Numbered from the stretch's first letter, positions 50,231 through 60,544 are shown. The stretch: 64,000 nucleotides of DNA from Flavobacterium sp. (GCF_004295795.1 NZ_SEBR01000012.1:60368-124367); one strand, 5' to 3'. Notes: generated by a model from the letters alone, not told the origin. A program made the numbers and translations.

Positions 50231-50824
50231 TCAACCGTGAATCGATTCTTTCTTGCCATAATTGGCAATGATGATCGCTTCGTGCTCAAGCCACTCGCGC
50301 CAGCGTTTCTCGACGTCGATATCGCCTCCATATTTTCTGGCGTATGTGATGAAAGTCGTGTAATGTCCGGCTTCGCTTTCCATGAGATCGCGGTAGAATT
50401 TGGCCAATTCCTCGTCTTTCACGTTTTCGGACAACACCTTAAAACGCTCGCAGCTTCGGGCTTCGATCATGGCCGAAAACAGCATGCGTTCCACAAAACC
50501 TTTTTCGCGAGTGCCGTCTGCATTGGCTTTCATGTACTTGGCGAGTTCGCCCACATAATTGTCCTTGCGCTCTCGCCCGAGCTTGTAGCCGCGCTTTTTG
50601 ATGATCTCGAAAACCATCTCGAAATGGGAGATTTCTTCTTGGGCGAGTTGTAGCATGTCGGCGACAAGATCTTCGTATTCCGAATTCAGGGTTATGATCG
50701 AAATGGCGTTCGTGGCGGCTTTTTGTTCGCACCACGCGTGATCGGTCAGGATTTCTTGTATGTTGGTTTCCACTAGCGAAACCCAACGCGGATCTGTTGG
50801 AAGTTGGAGGCGAAACGTTGACAT
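50231..50824 (-). CDS. miaE: tRNA-(ms2io6A)-hydroxylase MiaE
   Basis: 197 residues of a ferritin-like helical bundle. Diiron ligands are visible as Glu near 31-35 (HAWCEQKA), ExxH in EEISHFEM near 68, Glu in MIEARSCERF near 120 and ExxH in ESEAGHYTTF near 150. MiaE hydroxylates ms2i6A37 of tRNA using O2. Length matches the family. Confidence 0.88.
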   Translation of the reverse strand: MSTFRLQLPTDPRWVSLVETNIQEILTDHAWCEQKAATNAISIITLNSEYEDLVADMLQLAQEEISHFEMVFEIIKKRGYKLGRERKDNYVGELAKYMKANADGTREKGFVERMLFSAMIEARSCERFKVLSENVKDEELAKFYRDLMESEAGHYTTFITYARKYGGDIDVEKRWREWLEHEAIIIANYGKKESIHG

Positions 50825-50974
50825 TGTTTTTTATGTGGAAAAGGTTTGAAACGGGGTGTTTCAAACCTTTTGTTAGTATTTGGTTTTGCGAAGTTTGCAA
50901 CTTCGCAAGCTGCGTTTCCGAGTCTGCGACTCGGTTAAAAACTCAGGCACTTAGGAACTCAGGTTCTCAGGCAC

Positions 50975-52249
50975 TCAGAAAACAAATATTGCTCTCTCGC
51001 TCATCAAAGCGTTCACTTCCTCTCCTACCTCGGCGATGATATCCTCATTGTCTTTGTTGGTAAGCACGCGATCGATAAGCTCCACGACAGTTTCCATGTC
51101 AGATTCCACAAGGCCGCGTGTCGTAATGGCCGGCGTTCCAATTCGGATTCCCGAAGTCACGAATGGCGATTTGTCGTCAAACGGAACCATATTCTTGTTT
51201 ACGGTAATCTCGGCTTTCACCAAAGCATTTTCAGCTTCTTTGCCTGTAATTCCTTTGTTGCGAAGGTCGATCAGCATCATGTGGTTGTCCGTTCCGCCTG
51301 AGATCAGGTCATAACCGCGGTTCACGAAAGCTTCCGCCATCGCTTTAGCGTTCTTTTGTACCTGCATGGCGTATCCGAAGAATTCATCTGTCAAAGCTTC
51401 TCCGAAAGCAACCGCTTTTGCCGCGATGATGTGCATCAAAGGTCCGCCCTGATTTCCTGGAAATACCGACAAATCGAGTAAAGACGACATCATGCGAATC
51501 TCGCCTTTCGGTCCCGTGATTCCCCATGGATTTTCGAAATCCTTGCCCATTAAGATCATTCCGCCACGTGGCCCGCGAAGTGTTTTGTGCGTCGTGGTCG
51601 TAACAATGTGGCAATGCGGAATCGGATCGTTCATCAAACCCTTGGCGATCAATCCTGCCGGGTGAGAAATATCGGCCAAAAGCAAAGCTCCAACGCTGTC
51701 GGCGATCTTGCGGAAGCGCTCGAAATCCATGTCACGACAATAGGCCGATGCTCCGGCGATGATCATCTTAGGTTGTTCTTTGGTAGCAATTTCCTGGATT
51801 TTGTCATAGTCGAAACGTCCGGTTTCTTTTTCTACTCCGTAGAATGCCGGTTGGTATAATTTTCCGGAGAAATTTACGGGTGAACCGTGCGTTAGGTGTC
51901 CGCCGTGGGAAAGATCGAATCCCAGTATTTTGTCGCCGGGTTTCAAACAAGCCGCGTAAACGGCAGTATTTGCCTGAGACCCGGAATGTGGTTGTACGTT
52001 GGCGTACTCGGCTCCGAAAAGCGCTTTTGCACGATCGATCGCGATTTGTTCTACGATATCGACAACCTCGCAACCTCCGTAATAACGGCGTCCGGGATAA
52101 CCTTCGGCGTATTTATTTGTTAGACAAGATCCGGCGGCTTCCATGACTTGGTCACTCACGAAATTTTCTGAAGCTATAAGCTCCAATCCGTGAATTTGCC
52201 TATCTTGTTCGTCAAGTATCAAATCAAAAATTTCCTGGTCGTTGCGCAT
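50975..52249 (-). CDS. glyA: Serine hydroxymethyltransferase
   Basis: 424 residues, fold type I PLP enzyme that makes glycine and 5,10-methylene-THF from serine. The Schiff-base Lys is in [15 protein letters not shown] near 227; N-terminal [13 protein letters not shown] and YPGRRYYGG are family signatures. It is transcribed divergently from the fumarylacetoacetase gene. The far C-terminus ([11 protein letters not shown]) is normal. Confidence 0.97.
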   Translation of the reverse strand: MRNDQEIFDLILDEQDRQIHGLELIASENFVSDQVMEAAGSCLTNKYAEGYPGRRYYGGCEVVDIVEQIAIDRAKALFGAEYANVQPHSGSQANTAVYAACLKPGDKILGFDLSHGGHLTHGSPVNFSGKLYQPAFYGVEKETGRFDYDKIQEIATKEQPKMIIAGASAYCRDMDFERFRKIADSVGALLLADISHPAGLIAKGLMNDPIPHCHIVTTTTHKTLRGPRGGMILMGKDFENPWGITGPKGEIRMMSSLLDLSVFPGNQGGPLMHIIAAKAVAFGEALTDEFFGYAMQVQKNAKAMAEAFVNRGYDLISGGTDNHMMLIDLRNKGITGKEAENALVKAEITVNKNMVPFDDKSPFVTSGIRIGTPAITTRGLVESDMETVVELIDRVLTNKDNEDIIAEVGEEVNALMSERAIFVF

Positions 52250-52275
52250 GTTATAAAGTTTCGTTAAAGTGAGGC

Positions 52276-52283
52276 CAAAAGTA
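52276..52283 (-). promoter_or_regulatory. -7 box of glyA
   Basis: Reverse strand TACTTTTG, a TAnnTTTG match 27 bases before the glyA ATG; the -33 region only offers TTT. Confidence 0.5.
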
Positions 52284-52293
52284 CGAATTACGT

Positions 52294-52323
52294 TTGGTAA
52301 AAAGAATGTTACCTCTAAATTTG
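52294..52323 (+). promoter_or_regulatory. Promoter of fahA
   Basis: TTG (52294-52296), 19-bp spacer, TAAATTTG (52316-52323); the ATG follows at 52371. Confidence 0.75.
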
Positions 52324-52370
52324 ATTGCTCAGTTTAACAACCCTTTCACAAAATAAACCATACCAAAAAT

Positions 52371-53654
52371 ATGCTCATAACAGCTAACGACCCAAACCGG
52401 AAATCATGGCTTGAAGTCCTTGAAGACAGCGACTTTCCCATACAGAATATTCCGTTTGGCGTATTCCTTACCAAAGAACATGTGGTAACGATTGGAACCA
52501 GGATAGGCGATTACGCCATCGATCTTGGAGCGCTTCAGCAACTCAATTACTTCGAAGGCATCGAACTTACGGATGATATGTTCATGCAGGACACCTTGAA
52601 CGATTTCATTTCTGACGGACACAAGACCTGGCGACAGGTGCGCAACCGTATCGCCGACATTTTCGACGCCGAAGATTCCCAATTGCGGGACAACGCCGAC
52701 CATCGCGAAATCGTGATTTTCGACATAGACGACGTCGAGATGCAACTTCCTGTGCTGATTGGCGATTATACCGATTTTTACTCCAGCCGAGAGCACGCGA
52801 CCAACGTGGGAAAAATGTTCCGCGACCCGGAGAACGCACTTTTGCCCAACTGGCTTCATATTCCTGTCGGGTATCACGGCAGAAGTTCCACGATTGTACC
52901 TTCTGGAATCCCAGTGCACAGACCTATGGGACAAACACTTCCGAACGGGGAAACCACGCCGGTTTTCGGACCGTCGCGATTGGTCGACTTCGAATTGGAA
53001 ACCGGATTCATCACGACCGACGCCAACATCATGGGCGAAAACATTCCCGTTCACGAGGCTGAACAGCACATTTTCGGGATGGTTTTGCTAAACGATTGGA
53101 GTGCGCGCGACATCCAGAAATGGGAATATGTGCCACTAGGACCGTTTTTGGCCAAGAATTTCGCCACTTCGATCTCACCTTGGATCGTGACCATGGACGC
53201 CTTGGAACCTTACCGTACCAAAGGCCCGAAACAAAATCCGAGTCCTTTGCCCTATTTGCAGCAAAAAGGAAAACACACTTTCGACATCAGTCTCGAGGTT
53301 TCGCTACAACCTGAGAATTCCGAGGAAAATATCATCTCGAAATCGAACTTCAAATACATGTACTGGAGCATGAGCCAGCAATTGGCGCACCATGCCTCGA
53401 ACGGCTGCCGAATCAATTCGGGAGACTTGATGGGTTCGGGAACGATCTCCGGCGCTACCGAAGACAGTTTCGGTTCCATGCTAGAGCTCACTTGGGGCGG
53501 AAAAAACCCTTTGAAACTCTCTGATGGAAGCGAGCGAAAATTCATTGCCGATAACGATACGGTAATCATTCGCGGTTTTTGTTCGAATGCCGAAGTGAGG
53601 ATCGGATTTGGGGAAGTCAAGAGCAAATTGCTTCCGCCTTTCGCGAGAAATTGA
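52371..53654 (+). CDS. fahA: Fumarylacetoacetase
   Basis: 427 residues. Cleaves 4-fumarylacetoacetate to fumarate and acetoacetate, the last step of tyrosine degradation. Metal and active-site segments are visible: DYTDFYSSREHATNVG near 130-145, PVGYHGRSST, DFELETGF (metal-binding Glu pair) and DWSARDIQKWEYVPLGPFLAKNF. Length equals the family norm. It stands alone, with its own promoter and terminator. Confidence 0.95.
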   Translation: MLITANDPNRKSWLEVLEDSDFPIQNIPFGVFLTKEHVVTIGTRIGDYAIDLGALQQLNYFEGIELTDDMFMQDTLNDFISDGHKTWRQVRNRIADIFDAEDSQLRDNADHREIVIFDIDDVEMQLPVLIGDYTDFYSSREHATNVGKMFRDPENALLPNWLHIPVGYHGRSSTIVPSGIPVHRPMGQTLPNGETTPVFGPSRLVDFELETGFITTDANIMGENIPVHEAEQHIFGMVLLNDWSARDIQKWEYVPLGPFLAKNFATSISPWIVTMDALEPYRTKGPKQNPSPLPYLQQKGKHTFDISLEVSLQPENSEENIISKSNFKYMYWSMSQQLAHHASNGCRINSGDLMGSGTISGATEDSFGSMLELTWGGKNPLKLSDGSERKFIADNDTVIIRGFCSNAEVRIGFGEVKSKLLPPFARN

Positions 53655-53658
53655 TACA

Positions 53659-53684
53659 AGCCCGCCATTGAGCGGGTTTTTTAT
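53659..53684 (+). terminator. Terminator of fahA
   Basis: CCCGC-CATTGA-GCGGG followed by TTTTTT, five bases after the stop. Confidence 0.85.
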
Positions 53685-53789
53685 TTGCAGATGACACGCA
53701 AACGATTCGATGGGAACGAAATCGGGTGTCTTGGACGAACTGGCGATTATTCAAGAAATCCGGAAACAAAACGGGTATCGGAGACAGAT

Positions 53790-53937
53790 TGCCTAGCCCG
53801 GATACAAGCGGATAGCCTTTTGCAGGAAATGCCGTGTTTTTCCCGGGTTGGCACAGCGACCGAAGGAAGCTCGTGCCAACCTCTGGAAAAACCGGTTTTT
53901 TCAAGAAAGCTAGCAGCGGGAGCCGGAAAAAGCTCCT
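53790..53937 (-). repeat. Hairpin repeat with invariant loop, copy A
   Basis: Stem GGTTGGCAC (53846-53854) / GTGCCAACC (53873-53881), 9 bp perfect, loop (reverse strand) GAGCTTCCTTCGGTCGCT. Outer arms are TCCGGCT and ATCCGGGCTA on the reverse strand. The gap 53685-54041 holds no supported gene. Confidence 0.75.
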
Positions 53938-54041
53938 GAAAAACAACTGACAATCAATCGGAGTCACAGACTCCGCCACACATCTTGCGAAGTCACAGAC
54001 TTCGCCGCGCAACCAAATCCCAAATAAAGCATCTACCCCAA

Positions 54042-54659
54042 ATGAAAAGAATATTCCCAGCCCTGCTCCTGGCCGTTTTAGCCCCAATTCTCCTGGCCAC
54101 GTCCTGCGACGAAGACCCGGAATTCTACTATCCGGCGGCAAAAGTGTACATTGAAAATTCCCAAAACCTGCACGTGGGCGACACGATCTGGTACAATTAC
54201 CTGGTTTCCTCGAATATGTACTCGTCCGGCAAACACGACACGATCGCCAACGTGAACCCTCGCGATTTGACCCTGTTCGTTCTAAAACTTCAACCCGAAC
54301 AAAACGGCCACAACGCCGCGGTCACGAACGCTTACGTCAAGATTCTGGAACTGGGCACGAACGATGCGCAAGCTTGCGGAAATGATTCGTCGACTGCGCT
54401 TTACCATCCGTTTTTTGCTTTTCAGCAGCGCCTTTATCGCATAAAAGTGGGTTTCAAGATGCTTGAGCCCGGCGACTATTCGTTTCCGACCGATTACGAC
54501 AATTTGATTCAGACCGATCCGCAAAACCAACTCGCGGCCGATTATCCGCTGGCTTCCGGCATCGATTTATCGTATGAACATCCTTGCTACGGCACGATTC
54601 AGGCGAATCTCGACGATTATCCGGGCAGAAGTCACGCGTTTTTTCACGTCAGTCCTTAA
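54042..54659 (+). CDS. Lipoprotein, probably surface-exposed
   Basis: 205 residues with a lipoprotein signal (lipobox LATSC near residue 22). The residues after Cys, DEDPEF, resemble the acidic export signal of Bacteroidota surface lipoproteins. The body is beta-rich with LHVGDTIWYNYLVSS; no named domain. ATG 54042 chosen since the upstream frame is repeat-derived. Its stop overlaps the end of the response regulator gene by 11 bases. Confidence 0.7.
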   Translation: MKRIFPALLLAVLAPILLATSCDEDPEFYYPAAKVYIENSQNLHVGDTIWYNYLVSSNMYSSGKHDTIANVNPRDLTLFVLKLQPEQNGHNAAVTNAYVKILELGTNDAQACGNDSSTALYHPFFAFQQRLYRIKVGFKMLEPGDYSFPTDYDNLIQTDPQNQLAADYPLASGIDLSYEHPCYGTIQANLDDYPGRSHAFFHVSP

Positions 54660-55344
54660 GCCAAAGAATCACTTCTCGCCTTCTCTGTCGGCTGATCGGG
54701 AATTGATCGCCCGATTTTAACCGGATTTCGGTTTTGACGATGCCGTCGACAAAATTCTTGTTGACGATGTGTTTTCTGCTGATGCGGAAAAAATCGCCAC
54801 CGAGTTCGTCCTCTAGTTTCTCAAGCGATTTGCCGATGATATAATCGCGGTCTTGGGTATGCAAAAACGTCGAATTGTCGTGGCTCGAAAAATACGCGAT
54901 CTGGGAAATTCCGATTTTCCTCAAAGTTTTTCCGGCCGAAACCAAAAACGATTTTGCCTCGATGACAAGAATTTCCGGTTTGAGCAAATTTCCCAGTTTC
55001 TCGATTTTTTCGATGGCCGAATCGAGTTTGGTCTCGTCTATCGGTTTTAACAGGTAATCCATTCCGCCGTGACGGAAAGCTTCAAGTGCGCGGTCTTCGT
55101 AGGCCGTTGTAAAAATGATCCTGGATTTTGGCGCGATCGATCCCAATGCCTCGAAAACGGTTCCGTCCCGAAGTTCGATGTCGAGAAAAAGCCACTCCGG
55201 ATGCAGATTTTCGTGTAAAAACAATTTGAGTTTAGCGGCCGAAGAAAACATAGCGACGACTGTAAAGCCTCGACTTACAAGCAAGCGCTCGAGCCTTTGG
55301 GCGGACGGAATCTCATCTTCGACGATCACGGCGGTTCTTATCAT
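54649..55344 (-). CDS. LytTR-family response regulator
   Basis: 231 residues. Receiver domain 1-115: acidic pair in VIVEDEIPS, phosphoacceptor Asp in LFLDIEL near 55, Thr in IFTTAY and Lys in LLKPI near 104. C-terminal LytTR DNA-binding domain with ISQIAYFSSHDNSTFLHTQ and FFRISRKHIVNKNFVDGI. It receives phosphate from the adjacent kinase (4-base overlap). Target genes unknown. Confidence 0.92.
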   Translation of the reverse strand: MIRTAVIVEDEIPSAQRLERLLVSRGFTVVAMFSSAAKLKLFLHENLHPEWLFLDIELRDGTVFEALGSIAPKSRIIFTTAYEDRALEAFRHGGMDYLLKPIDETKLDSAIEKIEKLGNLLKPEILVIEAKSFLVSAGKTLRKIGISQIAYFSSHDNSTFLHTQDRDYIIGKSLEKLEDELGGDFFRISRKHIVNKNFVDGIVKTEIRLKSGDQFPISRQRRREVILWLKD

Positions 55345-56732
55345 TCGACGCTCAATATTGGAAGGCTGACCACGAAGAAATCCTCGTTTTTCGAAACCGA
55401 AAAAGTTTGGTCGGTCAACAGTTCGTATCGTTTTTTGATGTTTTCGAGTCCGATGCCGTTTGAATTTACGCCTTTTTTGGCGATGACGGAATTTCTCACA
55501 ATCAGGTTTCGGTCTTCGGTAAAAATCTCGATCAAAAGTTGGTTTTCGTCCTCGACTATGTTGTGTTTGAAGATGTTGTCGACGATTTCCTGAAGCGAAT
55601 CGGCTAAAATAAAATCGCGGGAATTGGCGTCCACTTCGATTTTTTGGGAGAAAGCAGTTGCGAACTTTGCGCGGTAAATCTCGAGATATTCGGTGATGAA
55701 TGCCATCTCATCGGCCAAAGCCACAAAATCCTCGTCTTCTTTGTTGAGGAATTTCCGATACACATTCGACAGCCGACGTCCGAATTCAAGCGCTTTCTGA
55801 GGATCGGATTCGACAAACGACAAAAGCATGTTCAGGTTGTTGAAAAAAAAGTGCGGGTTGACCTGTCGTTTGAGACTTTCGTATTCGGACTGTTTCTTGT
55901 TAAAAGACTTCCCAAGTTTCTTGATCAACGAATCTTTCGCGTCCGATTCGACTTTTTGACGCACCAAAAACAGCATGGCGGAAGCCGAAAAAAGTGCCGG
56001 AAAAAGCAGCGTCATCAAAATCCCGACGATGCGGCTTTCCACCATTTGGATCTTGATACACGCAACGAAAAATCCGACGGAAATCGCTAGAAAAGTCGCG
56101 AAAAACACCCCCAAAAATGGCCGTTGCGCCAAGAATCCAATCCGTGATGCAATCCAGATTCCGAATAATGCGGCCGAATTCGTCAACACTGAAAAAGCGA
56201 ACATCCACAGCAAAAATCCGCTGTAGCCGCTCATTCTGGTTTGCGTTTCGAATTCTGGCGCAAGCAAAAACGACAGCAGCACGAATTCGGGTAAAACAAT
56301 CCAGAACAACAGGCGAATCGCGAACTTCGAAGTAAGTTCGAACCTGTAAACCTTGTTTTTTGGGGAAATCCTGATTCGCGACAGGAAAAGTTCGGTCAGG
56401 AAAAAGGAGATCACCATCAGTGTTTGCATGATCGGAATTTCGATCCCGACCTTTTCACCCAATTGTTTGACGTAAACCGATCCGGAAATGAAAGTCGTCG
56501 TTCCGACCAAAAAGATCGTCGCGAAAACCGAGACAAATCCGCATTTGGAAAATCTTGCCAAAAACGGCTGCACAAAAGCGACTCCCAAGGCCGGAATGGC
56601 AAAAAACCACGTGACGATCGCCACCGCAGCCCAATTCGTGCCAGCCGAAAATCCGCCGTCCAAAAGCATTACTGCTGCCGAAAACAGTATCGCTACAAGC
56701 CAAAAAATCAAAAATGTGCGAATCGCTCTCAT
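55341..56732 (-). CDS. LytS/YehU-type sensor histidine kinase
   Basis: 463 residues. N-terminal seven or eight transmembrane helices (to about 255), a coiled-coil linker, then the His_kinase domain: phosphoacceptor His in QVNPHFFFNNLNML near 296 and an ATPase end with a shortened N box (EIVDNIFKHNI) and GIGLENIKKRYELL. No extracellular sensing domain, so the signal is likely sensed in the membrane. Confidence 0.9.
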   Translation of the reverse strand: MRAIRTFLIFWLVAILFSAAVMLLDGGFSAGTNWAAVAIVTWFFAIPALGVAFVQPFLARFSKCGFVSVFATIFLVGTTTFISGSVYVKQLGEKVGIEIPIMQTLMVISFFLTELFLSRIRISPKNKVYRFELTSKFAIRLLFWIVLPEFVLLSFLLAPEFETQTRMSGYSGFLLWMFAFSVLTNSAALFGIWIASRIGFLAQRPFLGVFFATFLAISVGFFVACIKIQMVESRIVGILMTLLFPALFSASAMLFLVRQKVESDAKDSLIKKLGKSFNKKQSEYESLKRQVNPHFFFNNLNMLLSFVESDPQKALEFGRRLSNVYRKFLNKEDEDFVALADEMAFITEYLEIYRAKFATAFSQKIEVDANSRDFILADSLQEIVDNIFKHNIVEDENQLLIEIFTEDRNLIVRNSVIAKKGVNSNGIGLENIKKRYELLTDQTFSVSKNEDFFVVSLPILSVE

Positions 56733-56805
56733 GTCATCGGGGTTTATTTGGCAAACCTAGCCGAAGTTCGCAACTGCGCAAAAACAAGTGCTGCAAACGG
56801 TCGTT

Positions 56806-57705
56806 TCATGTGAGCGAACGGTCTTTTTGGGCAAACAGAGCAGGCAAATTGAAGATGACGACAGAGGCAAAAACCACTGCGTAAGCCGCATACTGCCAAG
56901 CATCGGCCTTTTCGTCGAAGTAAAAAACAGAAAGCGAGAAAGCAATGATGGGATTCACGTTCATGAGCATCCCGACAGCCGAACCTTTGATGCCTTTAAG
57001 CGCGAAAAGACTCAGGAACATCGGCAAAATCGTGAAGACGATCGCGATAATTCCGATAAAAGCGAAAAATCGCGGTTCCGTAGGAAGTCCGACATCGAAA
57101 AAAGGAATTGCCGGCAATAGCAAAATCACGGCGATGCAAACGTGAAAAGTAAGCACTACAAAGCTGTCAAGACCCGAGTTTCTTTTTTGTATGATCAGAT
57201 ATAAAGCGTACGAAAATGCGATCAGGATGCTGAGCAACAAGTCCAGAAAATGGCCCAAAGCCAGCATTCCGCAACCAATCGCGCCTATGAAAAGTGCCAT
57301 CCATTGCAATTTTTTCATTTTTTCGCCGAGCAGGATGTTTGCCAGGAAAACGGTCAATATCGGGCAGACGAGATAGGCCAGCGATGTCGCTTTGACGCTA
57401 ACGAAATTCATGACGTAGATGAACAGGAACCAATTCATGGTCAGCAGGATTCCGGCGAGCAAGTTCCACAAAATCAGACTTTTCCTGTCGTATGATTCCT
57501 GGTTTTTGAGAAAAATAATGGCTGATTTAATGGCTTCGCGCCTAAAAGCGAACATGATAAGAAAAAGCAGAAACAGGCAAGTAATGACGCGGTAAAGCAA
57601 TATTTCGAGAGGCGGAAAGCCTTTGATCGGGCGCAAAGCCAAGCTAAAAAGTCCCCAAGTTGCGAAGGCCGTGATCGCGCTGGCGTAGTAGCGGGTTGTG
57701 TTCAT
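56806..57705 (-). CDS. rarD: EamA/RarD family transporter
   Basis: 299 residues with ten transmembrane helices in two EamA repeats. RarD hallmarks: WGLFSLALRPIKGFPPLEILLYRVI at the N-terminus, NWFLFIYVMNFVSVKATSLAYLVCP, and GLDSFVVLTFHVC. RarD proteins are often called chloramphenicol-sensitive; their substrate is uncertain. Confidence 0.82.
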   Translation of the reverse strand: MNTTRYYASAITAFATWGLFSLALRPIKGFPPLEILLYRVITCLFLLFLIMFAFRREAIKSAIIFLKNQESYDRKSLILWNLLAGILLTMNWFLFIYVMNFVSVKATSLAYLVCPILTVFLANILLGEKMKKLQWMALFIGAIGCGMLALGHFLDLLLSILIAFSYALYLIIQKRNSGLDSFVVLTFHVCIAVILLLPAIPFFDVGLPTEPRFFAFIGIIAIVFTILPMFLSLFALKGIKGSAVGMLMNVNPIIAFSLSVFYFDEKADAWQYAAYAVVFASVVIFNLPALFAQKDRSLT

Positions 57706-57829
57706 TCGGCAAAGGTAAGAATCACGCGGCTGAGATTGCTGCTCGACCGATTTACTTTTTTCGGAGAATAAAACACCGACTGAGCAAATTTTTTAACCGC
57801 GAATTAGCGAATTTTTTTCGGCTAGAATA

Positions 57830-58735
57830 CGAAACACCTTAATGCTCTTAACGGATTAAAAAATTTGCCACGAAAACCCTAATTCTTGCCCGCTTTTAGC
57901 CACGAATTCACGAATAAATTTTGCATGGAGAATAAATTGGAATCGTCTGGCCTTAATGCTCTCAATAAACATAACAGCTTAAATTTCAACGGAAACTTTC
58001 GGCTCTCATAAGCAAAACACCCTAATGCTCTCAATGAACTTAATGGTTTAAATTTTTGTCGGAACTTTCAACTCTGCACAAGCGAAGCGCCTTAATGCTC
58101 TTAATGAACTTAATGGTTTAAAAAAATTACCGCGAGCACTCTAAGTTCCTGCATACTTTTTAGCCACGAATTCACGAATAAATTTTGGATGGAGAATAAA
58201 CTCGAATCGTCCGGCCCTAATGCTCTTAATGAACTTAATGGTTTAAATTTTCGACGGAACTTTCAACTCTGCACAAGCGAAGCGCCTTAATGCTCTTAAT
58301 GAACTTAATGGTTTAAAAAAATTATCGCGAGCACTCTAAGTTCCTGCATACTTTTTAGCCACGAATTCACGAATAAATTTTGGATGGAGAATAAACTCGA
58401 ATCGTCCGGCCCTAATGCTCTCAATGAACTTAATGGTTAAAATTTTCGACGGAACTTTCAACTCTGCACAAGCGAAGCGTCTTACTGCTCTTAATGAACT
58501 TAATGGTTTAAAAAAATTATCGCGAGCACTCTAAGTTCCTGCATACTTTTTAACCACGAATTCACGAATAAATTTTGCCTAGAGAATAAACTCGAATCGT
58601 CCGGCCCTAATGCTCTCAATGAACTTAATGGTTTAAATTTTCGACGGGAACTTTCGGCTCTCATAAGCGAAACGCCTTAATGCTCTTAATAAACTTAATT
58701 GTTAAAATTTTCAACGGGAACTTTCGGCTCTCATT
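57830..58735 (-). repeat. Second CATTAAG-family array, inverted, with 190-bp higher-order units
   Basis: On the reverse strand this reads TTTAAACCATTAAGTTCATTAAGAGCATTAAGG, as in the array at 5890-6560. Around ten basic units are present, some degenerate. A longer unit with TTTAGCCACGAATTCACG recurs at about 58162, 58352 and 58543 (spacing 190 bp). No gene is supported in 57706-58772. Confidence 0.85.
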
Positions 58736-58772
58736 GTTCAAAAAAAAGAAAAAGAATTTAGTAAGTAAGAAA

Positions 58773-59393
58773 TCAAAAAACATCCGGATCGCCTTTTCCC
58801 TCGCGAACCAAAACCGGCTCAAAGCCAGACAAATCGATAATCGTCGAAGCCTCGTTCCCGCCATAACCGCCGTCGACGACAAGATCCACCAAATTTTGCC
58901 ACTTTTCGAAAATCAACTCAGGATCGGTGGAATATTCCAAAACCTCATCCTCGTCGTGAATCGACGTGGAAACGATCGGATTGCCCAATTGGCGCACGAT
59001 TTCCAAGGCAATGTTGTTGTCCGGAACGCGAATCCCTACCGTATTTTTCTTCTTGAATTCCTTCGGCAGATTGTTGTTTCCGGGCAAAATAAACGTGTAA
59101 GGTCCGGGCAAAGTACGCTTGAGAATCTTGAACGTAGAAGTGTCGATCTGCTTCACATAGTCTGAAATGTTGCTCAAATCGGAGCAAACGAAAGAAAAAT
59201 TCGCTTTTTCGAGCTTGATTCCCTTGATTCGCGCAATGCGTTCGAGCGCTTTGGTATTGGTGATGTCGCAACCAAGTCCATAAACCGTATCTGTCGGATA
59301 GATCACGAGTCCGCCATCGCGCAACACCTTCACCACGCGTTGTACGGCGGCCTCACTGGGTTTGTCTTCGTAAATTTTGATGAATTGAGCCAC
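58773..59393 (-). CDS. Threonylcarbamoyl-AMP synthase (Sua5/YciO/YrdC)
   Basis: 206 residues from GTG 59391-59393. YrdC-fold signatures: VIYPTDTVYGLGCDITN near 35, KxxxFSFVCSDLSNIS near 65, PGPYTFILPG near 95, VGIRVPDN and PIVSTSIHDED. It makes TC-AMP for the t6A37 tRNA modification, the substrate of the TcdA-like enzyme at the other edge of this window. The C-terminal Sua5 domain is absent. Confidence 0.9.
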   Translation of the reverse strand: MAQFIKIYEDKPSEAAVQRVVKVLRDGGLVIYPTDTVYGLGCDITNTKALERIARIKGIKLEKANFSFVCSDLSNISDYVKQIDTSTFKILKRTLPGPYTFILPGNNNLPKEFKKKNTVGIRVPDNNIALEIVRQLGNPIVSTSIHDEDEVLEYSTDPELIFEKWQNLVDLVVDGGYGGNEASTIIDLSGFEPVLVREGKGDPDVF

Positions 59394-59478
59394 TTTTTGT
59401 CTTGTCTTTGTTTTTCTTCAAGTTACGACCTAATCAGGGAAGTTCTATTAAGATTTTGGTAATTATTTGGCGTCCGAT

Positions 59479-59622
59479 TCCGGCTACCTGGCCTTACTCC
59501 TCGCCCAAAAACCTATTTTTTATACGCCGCTCAAGAGCTTCCTGCGGTCGCTTTGCGCGATCGTGAAAAAATTGGGTTTTCGGTCTGTGGGGTAATTGGC
59601 CAGCATCCGGGGCCGAAACGCC
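59479..59622 (+). repeat. Hairpin repeat with invariant loop, copy B
   Basis: Stem CGCTCAA (59528-59534) / TTGCGCG (59553-59559), one mismatch, around the loop GAGCTTCCTGCGGTCGCT (59535-59552). Outer arms start TCCGGCTA and end GCATCCGGGG. Confidence 0.75.
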
Positions 59623-59638
59623 TCCGAATCCAAAATGG

Positions 59639-60544
59639 TCATTTCGACGCTTTCAGTCTGTCGATCTTGGCCTGTACATTCTTGCGCGAAGCCGCGTCAC
59701 TCAAGCCAAGAATCTTCTCAAGATAAGCGATCGCCTTTTGTTTTTCGCCTTTGTTTTCATAACAATACGCGATGTTGTTCATTACAACAGTATCATCCGG
59801 AGCAATCTTTTCCGCTTTGAGGAATAATGGCAATGCGCCGTCGAAGTCTTCTTTCATGAGCTTCAACGCGCCAAGGTTCGACAGGTTCATCACATCGTTT
59901 GGGTAATACTTGACGACCGTCTCCGAGATTTCCTGCATATTTACCAAAAGTGCGTCGTTTTCGGTTTCGTACAATTGGTTGAAATAACCCTGAATACTTC
60001 CCAACATGAAGTTTTGGGCATCGTCCAGCGGTTTGTTGTCTGTCCACAACCACTTATTTCTGATCTTGTCCGAGTGGACGATCGTCTTTTTGATATCGTC
60101 GGTGAAAGGTTTCCAATCGCCCAATTGTCCCAACATATAAATCTTTCCAAAACGCAGATCGAGCCTGTTCGGGAAGTTTGAGATCGCTTCGTCGATTGTC
60201 TTTTTGGCCAGATTGACCTTGGTCGTATTGTATCCGAGGTTGTCGCCCTGATAAAGATAACTCACCGTTTTACCCGTCGAATCCTGGACCGCGAACGCTT
60301 CCTTGCCCTGCGGGTTGTTTCCGAATTGCAGCACTTCCATTTTCGAATTCGAGAAATAGTAGTTGAATTTGGCCACGTAAAGTTCTACGTCCCCTTTTTT
60401 GCTTTTTTCCCATTCGGCCAAAACCTTTTTTTGCGATACTGTGTCTTTCGCCTTGAGAAAATCGTTGAACTGCGTCCGAAAATCCTGGGCGTGCAAACAA
60501 ATTCCGAAACCGAAAAAAAGAACTGAAAACAAAACCTGTCTCAT
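59639..60544 (-). CDS. Secreted TPR protein
   Basis: 301 residues with a signal peptide (ending near CLHAQ) and C-terminal tetratricopeptide repeats (MNLSNLGALKLMKEDFDGALPLFLKAEKIAPDD, then a second repeat ending EKILGLSD). A helical N-terminal region (about 20-120) precedes them. Likely periplasmic scaffold; partner unknown. Confidence 0.78.
   Translation of the reverse strand: MRQVLFSVLFFGFGICLHAQDFRTQFNDFLKAKDTVSQKKVLAEWEKSKKGDVELYVAKFNYYFSNSKMEVLQFGNNPQGKEAFAVQDSTGKTVSYLYQGDNLGYNTTKVNLAKKTIDEAISNFPNRLDLRFGKIYMLGQLGDWKPFTDDIKKTIVHSDKIRNKWLWTDNKPLDDAQNFMLGSIQGYFNQLYETENDALLVNMQEISETVVKYYPNDVMNLSNLGALKLMKEDFDGALPLFLKAEKIAPDDTVVMNNIAYCYENKGEKQKAIAYLEKILGLSDAASRKNVQAKIDRLKASK

Noticed and set aside
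53617..54141. 174-codon reverse frame between fahA and the lipoprotein gene
   Set aside because: It runs over the fahA terminator and the hairpin repeat and into the forward lipoprotein gene.
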